Shown in pieces: positions 20,254 to 27,168 of a stretch of 64,000 nt of DNA (position 1 is its first letter; every line of letters starts with the position of its first letter). The stretch comes from Candidatus Sulfotelmatobacter sp. (lineage in GTDB: Bacteria; Vulcanimicrobiota; Vulcanimicrobiia; Vulcanimicrobiales; Vulcanimicrobiaceae), in contig DATJRY010000013.1 of the NCBI GenBank assembly GCA_035504415.1, positions 165,189 to 229,188 of the forward strand. Reading direction: 5' to 3'. Position numbers and translations under genes: made by a program. The notes below the pieces were generated by a model. It was not told the origin of the DNA, made no database searches, and saw nothing but the letters and a program-made list of their open reading frames with translations.

Positions 20254-20990
20254 CCGTGCGCATCTACCATACCAGCGACCTGCACGATCACCGTGACGTC
20301 GCCGCGCCGTTGACGGCGCTGCGCGACGCGCGGCCGGGGATGTACGTCGACTGCGGCGACAGCTTGCGCGGCTCGCAGACGATGTATCACCGGCACGAAC
20401 CGATCGTCGACGAGCTCGACCGCGCGGCGATCGACGTGCAGGCGATGGGCAACCGCGAGTTCCACTACCTGTTCGGCGCCGTCGGTGCGCGGATCGCGCG
20501 CATGCGCCACCCGGTCGTATGCGCGAACCTGGTCGACACCAAGGGGCGCGCGCTGCCGTTCACCGCCGACCGCGTGTTCGCACGCGACGACGCCGGCACG
20601 CCGTGGTCGGTGCGCTTCTTCGGGTTGCTGGTCGTGCAGTACCCGAGCGGCTCGCCGTGGGAACGGCTGTTCGGCTGGCGGTTCCTGGACCCGTTCGACG
20701 TCGCCGCGCGCATCGCCGCGACGACGCCGCCGGAGACGACGCTGATCGCGCTCTCGCACTTGGGCTTGCGTGCCGACCGGCTGTTGGCGCAGCGCGTACC
20801 GCGCCTGGAGCTGATCTTGGGCGGCCACAGTCACGACACGCTGCACGAGCCCGAGCTGGTCGGCGGCGTGCCGATCGTGCACGCCGGCCCGTACGGCGCG
20901 TATGCGTCGCGGACCGAGCTGACCAAGGACGCGAACGGGCGCGCGCGGATCGCCGACTTCGCGCTGGAGCCGCTGCGCGCCGGTGCGTGA
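20250..20990 (+). CDS. Metallophosphoesterase, candidate LpxH-type enzyme
   Basis: This 246-residue cytoplasmic protein has no signal peptide and carries all calcineurin-like phosphoesterase motifs: HTSDLHDH (residues 7-14), DCGDSLRGS (34-42), GNREFH (67-72), ALSHLGLRAD and GGHSHD. Overall pattern and the VPIVHAGPYGAYASRTEL segment resemble the 5'-nucleotidase/UshA branch. In the fourth motif the usual GNHE histidine is Arg, giving GNREF. LpxH, the UDP-2,3-diacylglucosamine pyrophosphatase, carries GNRDF there and is about the same length. No lpxH, lpxI or lpxG gene is otherwise visible, and this gene is coupled by overlaps to lpxB and an lpxB-like gene. An LpxH-type role is therefore a good inference. 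A nucleotidase is the alternative. Confidence 0.7.
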   Translation: MTVRIYHTSDLHDHRDVAAPLTALRDARPGMYVDCGDSLRGSQTMYHRHEPIVDELDRAAIDVQAMGNREFHYLFGAVGARIARMRHPVVCANLVDTKGRALPFTADRVFARDDAGTPWSVRFFGLLVVQYPSGSPWERLFGWRFLDPFDVAARIAATTPPETTLIALSHLGLRADRLLAQRVPRLELILGGHSHDTLHEPELVGGVPIVHAGPYGAYASRTELTKDANGRARIADFALEPLRAGA

Positions 20991-22065
20991 GGTCTTGTTC
21001 GTCACCAACGGGCACGGAGAAGCCGCCATCGCCGCTCGCATCGCGGCCGAGCTGCGCGCGCGCGCGCCGCTGGCGACACGGCACTTCGCGCTGGTCGGCG
21101 AGCGGCTGGGCGGCGGCGACTTCGCCGACGTCGGTCCACAGCGCGCGTTGCCGTCCGGCGGGCTGGTGGCGATGGGCAACCTCGCGGCGTTCGCGCGCGA
21201 CCTGGGGGCCGGCTTCGTGCAGCTGTTCGCGCGCCAGGTGCGCTTCCTGCGCGCGGCGCGTGGGCGCTATGCGGCGATCGTCGCGGTCGGCGACGCCTAC
21301 GCGTGCGCGCTGGCGCGCCTGGCCGGCGGCCCGCTGGTGTACGTGGGTACCGCCAAGAGCGTCTACGTCGCACCGTACGGGCCGGGCGAGCGGCGCATCA
21401 TCGCGGCGGCGCGGCGGGTTTTCGTGCGCGACGCGGCGACCGCGGCCGCGCTGTGCGCCCAGGGCGTCCCGGCCGAGGCGCCGGGCAACGTCATCGTCGA
21501 CCTGCTGGCGTCGGACGAACGCGTCGACTGGCGGGGAACGCCGCGCGTCGCGGTACTGCCCGGCTCGCGCGAGCGCGCGTACGCCGACGCGCGGCAGCTG
21601 GCCGCGGTGATCGCGCGCGTGCGCGCCGGCGCGCCGCAGCTCGACGCGGTGCTCTCGATCGCGCCCAATCTCGACCCGGCGCGCTTCGCGCCCGCCCTCG
21701 CCGCCGGTCCGCTGCGGGCATGGCCGGGGCCGCTGGGCGCGCTGCTGCCGGAGGCGACGCTCGTGCTCGGCCAGAGCGGGACCGCCAACGAGGCGGCCGC
21801 GGCCGCCGGCGTCCCGGTCGTCGCGCTCGAGCTGGCCGGCGCGCGCCGTGACGCCTGGTACCGCAAGCGCCAGCGCGGGCTGCTCGGCGACGCGTTGCTG
21901 ATCGCGCCCGGCGATGAGGCGGGCGCCGCCGCCGCCGTCGCGGCGCTGCTGGCCGACCCCACTCGGCGCGCCCGGATGGCCGCCGTCGGCCGCGAGCGGA
22001 TGGGGTCGCCGGGCGGGGCCGCCGCGATCGCCGGCGCGATCGCCGAGCTGGCGGTGGCGGCGTGA
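20983..22065 (+). CDS. LpxB-like protein of unknown role
   Basis: The 360-residue product resembles the GT-B fold of LpxB: MREVLFVTNGHGEAAIAARI at the N-terminus, AVLPGSRERAYADARQL mid-protein and a donor-site motif LVLGQSGTANEAAAAAGVPVVAL. It is clearly different from the true LpxB upstream, and a similar LpxB-related family is known from cyanobacteria and Deinococcus. The Gly/Glu-rich N-terminal motif, VYVGTAKSVYVAPY and the conserved QSGTANEA would fit sugar-nucleotide binding. It overlaps the metallophosphoesterase by 8 nt and the O-antigen-ligase-like gene by 4 nt, so a role in LPS or another envelope glycolipid is likely. The substrate is unknown. Confidence 0.75.
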   Translation: MREVLFVTNGHGEAAIAARIAAELRARAPLATRHFALVGERLGGGDFADVGPQRALPSGGLVAMGNLAAFARDLGAGFVQLFARQVRFLRAARGRYAAIVAVGDAYACALARLAGGPLVYVGTAKSVYVAPYGPGERRIIAAARRVFVRDAATAAALCAQGVPAEAPGNVIVDLLASDERVDWRGTPRVAVLPGSRERAYADARQLAAVIARVRAGAPQLDAVLSIAPNLDPARFAPALAAGPLRAWPGPLGALLPEATLVLGQSGTANEAAAAAGVPVVALELAGARRDAWYRKRQRGLLGDALLIAPGDEAGAAAAVAALLADPTRRARMAAVGRERMGSPGGAAAIAGAIAELAVAA

Positions 22066-23246
22066 AGGCCGCGACGCTCGGCCTGGCCGGGTCGATCGCG
22101 CTGATCCCGCTGCTGGGCCAGCTGGTCGTCCTCGATCCGACCCGGCCGCCGATGCCGATCCTGCTGCCGCGCGGAGCCGCCCTTCTCGTCGCGCTGCTGT
22201 TCGCGCTCGCGCTGCTGGCGGTCGTCCCGGCCACCCTGCGCTCGTTGCGCCGGGACGGGCTGACGTTCGTTCTGATCGGGAGCGGCGCGGCGACCACGTT
22301 GGCAGGGATCACCGGCTTCGACCCGGTGACGGGCGTGGGGCTCGGGCTGTTCGTGTTCCTGATCGGCGGTGCCGGTTTGGCGCTGGCGCGCGAGGCGGAC
22401 GCGGCCGTGACCCGGCTGATCGTGCGGACGTTTCTGTGGTCGGCGACGGCCGCCGCCGCGCTGGCGCTGGTCATGGTGCTGGTGCGCCGGCCGGTCGCGC
22501 TGTTCGCCTTCGCCAACGGCCGGGCGGTGGGGACGTTCCTGAATCCCAACGAGCTGGCCGGCTACGCGCTGGTCGGCCTGGGCATCGCGCTCCCCCTGGC
22601 GATCGGTTCGCGCGGGCGCGACCGGCTCGCCGTCGCCTGCGCCGTGCTGCTGGCGGTGGCGCTGGCGGCCACCTTCTCGCGCTGGGGTGCCTTCAGCGCC
22701 GTCTGCGGCATCGCGACCTATGGGTTGCTCGCCCGGCAGCGCCGCTTGCTGGTGGCCGCATTGCTCATCGGGCTGGCCGGGCTGACGCTCGACGCGACGT
22801 TGGGCAGCCTGCACCACAACCCGCGCGACACGGCGGTCCGGCTGAGCGCCTGGCACGCCGGCTGGACGACCTTCACCCGGTTTCCGCTGTTGGGTGTCGG
22901 GCCGTTGGCGTACGGGAAGACCTACGCGGTGCTCCGCCCGCCGGACGCGCCCGGCCCGCAGACGCCGGTCGCCTTCGATCCCCACTCGCTGCCGCTCGCG
23001 TACGCGGCCGAGGGGGGCCTGGTGGCCTTGGTGATGTTGGTGGTCGGGCCGGCGCTGTTGGTGCGCCGGGTCGTGCGCGCTGCCGCCGTCGCCCCGGCAC
23101 TCCCGCGCGCGTTCGGCTTCGGCCTGGTCGCCGGCTTCGTCGCCTTCCTCGTCCACTGCGGCTTGAACACGATCAGTATTTTCTTTCCGCTCTACCTCCA
23201 GGTCGTGCCGCTCGCACTCGCCGTAGTACGGACCGATGCGCTCTAG
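22062..23246 (+). CDS. O-antigen ligase-like membrane protein
   Basis: This 394-residue protein has about ten to twelve predicted membrane segments. It carries the Wzy_C/O-antigen-ligase signature: a GTFLNPNELAGYALVG loop, a large periplasmic loop after LGSLHHNPRDTAVRLSAWHAGWTTF, and FPLLGVGPLAYGKTY. WaaL-type ligases join O-antigen or other undecaprenyl-linked glycans to lipid A-core, while related proteins polymerise glycans (Wzy) or glycosylate proteins. The position inside the lpx/lpt cluster favours LPS ligation. The 3' end overlaps the LptC-like gene by 11 nt. Confidence 0.8.
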   Translation: MKAATLGLAGSIALIPLLGQLVVLDPTRPPMPILLPRGAALLVALLFALALLAVVPATLRSLRRDGLTFVLIGSGAATTLAGITGFDPVTGVGLGLFVFLIGGAGLALAREADAAVTRLIVRTFLWSATAAAALALVMVLVRRPVALFAFANGRAVGTFLNPNELAGYALVGLGIALPLAIGSRGRDRLAVACAVLLAVALAATFSRWGAFSAVCGIATYGLLARQRRLLVAALLIGLAGLTLDATLGSLHHNPRDTAVRLSAWHAGWTTFTRFPLLGVGPLAYGKTYAVLRPPDAPGPQTPVAFDPHSLPLAYAAEGGLVALVMLVVGPALLVRRVVRAAAVAPALPRAFGFGLVAGFVAFLVHCGLNTISIFFPLYLQVVPLALAVVRTDAL

Positions 23247-23847
23247 AGGCTTCGCCGGCGGCGAACCCGTCGCGGTCGGGCGGCGCCCGATCGGCCTCGC
23301 CGTGCTGCTCGCCCTGGCCGTGGCCGGTTGCGGCTCACACGCTTCGCAGCCGACCGGCGGCGCCGCCGCGCCGAGCGCATCCGGCGCGCCGACGGCCGCT
23401 CCGTCGTCCTCGCCGCAGGGCGTGCCGGTGCACGTGATCGGGCGCGGGACGGCGTTCAAGCCGTCGATCATCACCGACACCAAGAACGGACGCAAGATCT
23501 ACACCATCCGCACCATGCTGTTCGAAGGCGACATCGCCGCCGGGACGGCGGTCCTCGATCAGCCGCACGTGACGTTCGTCGACAAGACGGGCGCCGTCAC
23601 CATCGCCGACGCGCCGAAGGCGACGGTGTCCCAGCACGACAAGAGTGTCCTGATGACGGGAGGCGTTCACGCGCGCACGCAGGACGGTGCGGTGCTGACC
23701 TGCGACACGCTGCGCTACGACTCGAGCCGCGAGCGGCTGTTCGGCGAAGGCCACGTGGTGATGACCGGCCCCAACGGCCTCTCGCTGACGGGCGACCATC
23801 TCGACGGCGACGTGCGTTTGCACGACGTGAAGGTGACCTCGGGATGA
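23236..23847 (+). CDS. lptC: LptC/LptA-like lipoprotein
   Basis: The 203-residue protein has an N-terminal hydrophobic segment with a lipobox (LALAVAGC), an Ala/Ser/Pro-rich linker and then a beta-jellyroll-type domain. That domain has repeated YTIRTMLFEGDIAAG, KATVSQHDKSVLMTGGVH, LTCDTLRYDSSRERLFGEGHV and LTGDHLDGDVRLHDV strands, typical of the LptC/OstA-N fold that forms the periplasmic LPS bridge. It lies directly before lptB. LptC normally has an uncleaved N-terminal helix, so a lipobox is slightly unusual. The first ~13 residues come from a palindromic repeat (23248-23277), so the original start may lie further in, near the hydrophobic segment. LptA is the alternative, but its position with LptB and LptF/G fits LptC. 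Confidence 0.78.
   Translation: MRSRGFAGGEPVAVGRRPIGLAVLLALAVAGCGSHASQPTGGAAAPSASGAPTAAPSSSPQGVPVHVIGRGTAFKPSIITDTKNGRKIYTIRTMLFEGDIAAGTAVLDQPHVTFVDKTGAVTIADAPKATVSQHDKSVLMTGGVHARTQDGAVLTCDTLRYDSSRERLFGEGHVVMTGPNGLSLTGDHLDGDVRLHDVKVTSG
23248..23277. repeat. REP-like palindromic element, copy 2
   Basis: The 27 bp at 23251-23277 repeat 17812-17838 with a single mismatch: TTCGCC, a 3-nt spacer, GGCGAACCC, then GTCGCGGTC. It sits at the first codons of the LptC-like gene and is read as FAGGEPVAV. Its palindrome could occlude the translation start. Confidence 0.65.
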
Positions 23848-24587
23848 ACGCCGGCGATCGCATCGTGCTGCGCGACCTCGTCAAGCGGTACGGCCGGCGG
23901 ACCGTCGTCAAGGGCGTGAGCGCCGAGGTCGGACGCGGCGAGGTGGTCGGCCTGCTCGGGCCCAACGGCGCCGGCAAGACGACCACGTTCTACATGGTGG
24001 TCGGCCTGGTTCGTCCCGACAGCGGGACGGTCGTGCTCGAGCGCGACGGCGTCGCGCGCGCGCTGACCGGCGCGCCGATGCACGAGCGCGCGCGCGCCGG
24101 CCTGGGCTACCTCGCGCAGGAGAACTCGATCTTTCGCAAGCTGACCGTCGGCGACAACCTGCGGCTGATCTGGGAGATGAACGGCGTTCCCAGCTCGGAG
24201 CGCGAGCGTCGTCTGCCCGAGCTGCTGGCCGAGTTCGGTCTGGCCGACTTCGTCGACGCGATGGGCGACTCGCTCTCGGGCGGCGAGCGGCGCCGCGTCG
24301 AGATCGCGCGCGCGATCGCGACGGAGCCGGCGTTCCTGCTGCTCGACGAACCGTTCACCGGGATCGATCCGATCGCCGTCGCCGACATCCAGGCGATGAT
24401 CCGCCAACTGCGCGAGCGCGGCTTGGGCGTGCTGATCACCGACCACCAGGTGCGCGAGACGCTGGCGATCGTCGACCGCGCGTACATCATGAACGACGGC
24501 CGGATCGAGGTGAGCGGCACGGCGCAAGACGTGCTCGACTCCCCGATCGCGCGCGAGTTCTACCTCGGCCAGAGTTTTAGGCTATAG
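23844..24587 (+). CDS. lptB: LPS export ABC transporter ATPase LptB
   Basis: LptB powers extraction of LPS from the inner membrane as part of LptB2FG. The 247-residue protein has Walker A GPNGAGKTT (residues 39-47), signature LSGGE (144-148), Walker B FLLLDEP (164-170) and the switch His in ITDHQV (H201). LptB hallmarks ENSIFRKLTV and GIDPIAVADIQ are present. It overlaps lptC by 4 nt and precedes the permease gene by 6 nt. Start ATG at 23844. Confidence 0.96.
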   Translation: MNAGDRIVLRDLVKRYGRRTVVKGVSAEVGRGEVVGLLGPNGAGKTTTFYMVVGLVRPDSGTVVLERDGVARALTGAPMHERARAGLGYLAQENSIFRKLTVGDNLRLIWEMNGVPSSERERRLPELLAEFGLADFVDAMGDSLSGGERRRVEIARAIATEPAFLLLDEPFTGIDPIAVADIQAMIRQLRERGLGVLITDHQVRETLAIVDRAYIMNDGRIEVSGTAQDVLDSPIAREFYLGQSFRL

Positions 24588-24593
24588 CGCACG

Positions 24594-25751
24594 ATGACTG
24601 AGACCGCGCCACAGCATCGCGCCTTCGGCGCTCCGCCGCTGCGCTTCTGGCCCCCTACTATTCTGGACCGGTATCTCGTCACGCAGTTGGGCGGGCCGTT
24701 TTTGTTCGGGTTGTCGGCGTTCACGCTGATCTTCGTCGCGACGCAGATCCTCGCGCTGGGGCGGCTGGTCTCCGAAGAGCACGCGCCGCTGGCGGCCGCG
24801 GTCGAGTACTTCCTGTGGTCGATGCCGCCGTTCTTGCTGCTGACGATCCCGATGGCGATGCTGCTGGGGACGTTGCTCTCGATGCAGCGGCTCTCGGGCG
24901 AGAGCGAGATCACCGCGATGGCGGCCGGCGGCATCTCGCTGGGCCGCATCGTCGCTCCGCTGCTGGTCGTCGGCCTGATCACCTCGCTGGTCTCGCTGGT
25001 GCTGCAAGAGGAGCTGCTGCCGTTCGCCAGCGATCGGGCGGCGTACATCCAGCAGGCGGTCATCGAGCACGTCTCGCCGGCGCTCTCGAACCTCTCGGCG
25101 GTGACGCCCTTGCCGGGCGGCGGCAAGCAGGTCACGATCGCCGGCGCCTTCGACGTCGAGACGCAGGACCTGCTCAACGTGACCGTCATCCGCTACGACG
25201 CGCACCAGAAGCCGCAGGACATCACCTTCGCCGACCGCGCGACGTACGCGGCCCCGACCTGGACCTTCCAGAACGCGACGACCTACCATTTCAGCTCCGA
25301 CGGTACCGTGCAGTCCGATACCTCGCCGACGCTGGCGGTCGACATCGGGGAGCGGCCCAACCAGATCGCGAAGCAGTCGGTCCAAACCGGGAACCCCGAG
25401 ACGCTCTCGCGCGCGGAAATCAAGGCTCAGCTTGCGACCAACAACCTCTCGCCGCAGCAGCGACGGCTTTTCACGGCGACCTACGCCGCGAAGCTGGCGC
25501 GCCCGTTCGCGGCGTTCGTGTTCACCCTCATCGCGGTGCCGTTCGGCCTGCGTCCCGTCCGCGGCGGCGGCACGGGGCTCGGCTTCGGCATCGCCGTCGC
25601 CATCGTCTTCGTCTACTACGTGATCTCGACGGTCTTCCTCACCGTCGGCAGCGCGGCGACGTGGCTCGCCGGCCCTTGCGCCTGGGCGCCCAACGTCCTC
25701 TTCACCGTCATCGGGGCGACGCTGCTGCGGCGCGCCTCGCGCGTGGCGTAA
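24594..25751 (+). CDS. LptF/LptG-family LPS export permease
   Basis: The 385-residue product is a YjgP/YjgQ-family permease. It has an N-terminal helix (LDRYLVTQLGGPFLFGLSAF), three early membrane segments containing the family motif MLLGTLLSMQRLSGESEITAM, a periplasmic beta domain (about 150-280) and three C-terminal membrane helices. Proteobacteria use an LptF-LptG heterodimer, but only one such gene is seen here, so the transporter may be a homodimer or a partner may lie elsewhere. It completes an lptC-lptB-lptF/G operon. LptD and a separate LptA are not in the window. Confidence 0.92.
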   Translation: MTETAPQHRAFGAPPLRFWPPTILDRYLVTQLGGPFLFGLSAFTLIFVATQILALGRLVSEEHAPLAAAVEYFLWSMPPFLLLTIPMAMLLGTLLSMQRLSGESEITAMAAGGISLGRIVAPLLVVGLITSLVSLVLQEELLPFASDRAAYIQQAVIEHVSPALSNLSAVTPLPGGGKQVTIAGAFDVETQDLLNVTVIRYDAHQKPQDITFADRATYAAPTWTFQNATTYHFSSDGTVQSDTSPTLAVDIGERPNQIAKQSVQTGNPETLSRAEIKAQLATNNLSPQQRRLFTATYAAKLARPFAAFVFTLIAVPFGLRPVRGGGTGLGFGIAVAIVFVYYVISTVFLTVGSAATWLAGPCAWAPNVLFTVIGATLLRRASRVA

Positions 25752-25754
25752 CGC

Positions 25755-26705
25755 GTGCTCTCGGGAATCCTCTCCGTCTTGGCGATCGCCATCGTCGCCG
25801 GCGGCATCGCGTACATCGGCGACCGGGTCGGTCACCAGGTGGGGCGCAAGCGCCTCACGCTGTTCGGGCTGCGGCCGAAATACACGTCGACGATCGTCGC
25901 GGTCGTGACCGGGATGCTGATCGCGGTCTCGGTGACGCTGGTGGCCTTGGTGGCGTCGAGCGAAGTGCGCACGGCGTTCTTTCGCATCGGCCAGCTCAAC
26001 ACGCAGATCAACCAGCTGCAAGCCCAGGCGACCTCGCAGCAGCGCGAGCTGGACACGACGCGCAACGGCAACCTGGTGCTGGCGCTGGGCGCGCCGATCG
26101 GTCCGTGGGCCGTCCTCGACGTCAATCAGAGCGAGGACGACCAGATGCGCGCGTTCCTGGCCTACTTCGACGCGACGATTCGCTCGGCGAACCAGCTGGC
26201 GGCGCGCATCGGACTGCAGCCCGACCACAAGAGCGCGGCCGATCCGCAGGTGCAGTACAACCTGCTCGAGCTGCTGCGCCAGTTCCACGAGAACTGGTCG
26301 CACGCGGGCGAGGGGAACGTCCCGCTGCTGTTGCTGCCCATCGCCTCGCAGAACTTGTTCCGCGGCGAGACGATCTCGTTCACCTTCGCTTCGTGGCCCG
26401 ACAAGAAGCTGTTCTCGAACCACCAGGAAGTCGCGTCGATCGAGGTCGAGGGCGGCCGTCCGCTCGCGCCGCCGGAGTACAACGAGCTCTCGCTGCGCGC
26501 GGTCCAGGCGCTCTCCAAGGCCGGGATGCCGTACCCGTTCTTCAGCCAGCCCAGCGGGTTCGATCCGCGCTCGTTCCAGGCGGCGCTGACGAAGCTGAGC
26601 AGCCTGCACGGCAAGTGGCGGCTGGTCGCGCGCACCGAGGGCGACCTGTACCCGCACTCCGGGGTGTTCTTCCTGTCCGCCTCGGTCGAGCCGCTGCGCT
26701 CGTGA
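25755..26705 (+). CDS. DUF3084 membrane-anchored protein
   Basis: The 316-residue protein begins with one membrane helix, then a cytoplasmic-type motif YIGDRVGHQVGRKRLTLFGLRPKYTS, a second membrane helix and a coiled coil (LNTQINQLQAQATSQQREL). A large soluble domain follows. The GDRVGxxVGRKRLxLFGLRPKxTSTI motif is characteristic of DUF3084, known mainly from cyanobacteria and deep-branching diderms, where the function is undescribed. The GTG start follows the LptF/G stop by 3 nt, and its stop overlaps the next gene by 4 nt, so it is likely co-expressed with LPS export. Involvement in envelope assembly is inference from context. Confidence 0.8.
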   Translation: MLSGILSVLAIAIVAGGIAYIGDRVGHQVGRKRLTLFGLRPKYTSTIVAVVTGMLIAVSVTLVALVASSEVRTAFFRIGQLNTQINQLQAQATSQQRELDTTRNGNLVLALGAPIGPWAVLDVNQSEDDQMRAFLAYFDATIRSANQLAARIGLQPDHKSAADPQVQYNLLELLRQFHENWSHAGEGNVPLLLLPIASQNLFRGETISFTFASWPDKKLFSNHQEVASIEVEGGRPLAPPEYNELSLRAVQALSKAGMPYPFFSQPSGFDPRSFQAALTKLSSLHGKWRLVARTEGDLYPHSGVFFLSASVEPLRS

Positions 26706-27127
26706 GGGTGCTCGGCCTCGATCCCGGGACGCGCAAGTGCGGCTACGCGATCGTGGTCGGGCTCGATGCGCCGCCGCTGGCGCTGGGCGTCGTGCCGGTC
26801 GCGACCCTGCCGGCGACGGTCCGCGAGCTGGTCGTCGAGCACGGCGTCGAGCACATCGCGATCGGTCGCGGCACGAACGCGGCGGCGATCGCGAGCGCGG
26901 TCGAGGACTTGGGCCTGCCGATCAGCTTCGTCGACGAGTACGAGACGACGCTGCGCGCGCGCGCACGCTATTTCCACGATCATCCGCCTCGCGGTTGGCG
27001 CCGCTTGGTGCCGCGCGGGATGCTGCTGCCGGATCGCCCGGTCGACGACTACGCGGCGCTGCTGATCGCCGAGCGCTATCTGCAGGCCGCGCACCAGGGG
27101 CAGGAGTCGTCCGCCGGCGCTACCTAA
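26702..27127 (+). CDS. RuvX/YqgF-like RNase H-fold nuclease
   Basis: The 141-residue product starts RVLGLDPGTRKCGYAIV, the first acidic motif of the RuvC/YqgF nuclease superfamily. It also shows VEHIAIGRGTNAAAI, ISFVDEYETTLRARARYF (second acidic position) and VDDYAALLIAERYLQ (third). The length matches RuvX/YqgF, which matures 16S rRNA, rather than RuvC. The GTG start overlaps DUF3084 by 4 nt. Similar small resolvase-like proteins accompany DUF3084 in cyanobacterial-type genomes. Whether it cuts RNA or DNA junctions cannot be decided here. Confidence 0.7.
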   Translation: MRVLGLDPGTRKCGYAIVVGLDAPPLALGVVPVATLPATVRELVVEHGVEHIAIGRGTNAAAIASAVEDLGLPISFVDEYETTLRARARYFHDHPPRGWRRLVPRGMLLPDRPVDDYAALLIAERYLQAAHQGQESSAGAT

Positions 27128-27168
27128 GGCGTCCGCCTGCGAACACCGAGACTGCACCAGGGACGGGC

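Noticed and set aside
22873..23170. Several short minus-strand frames opposite the O-antigen-ligase gene
   Set aside because: They are antisense shadows with compositional bias only.
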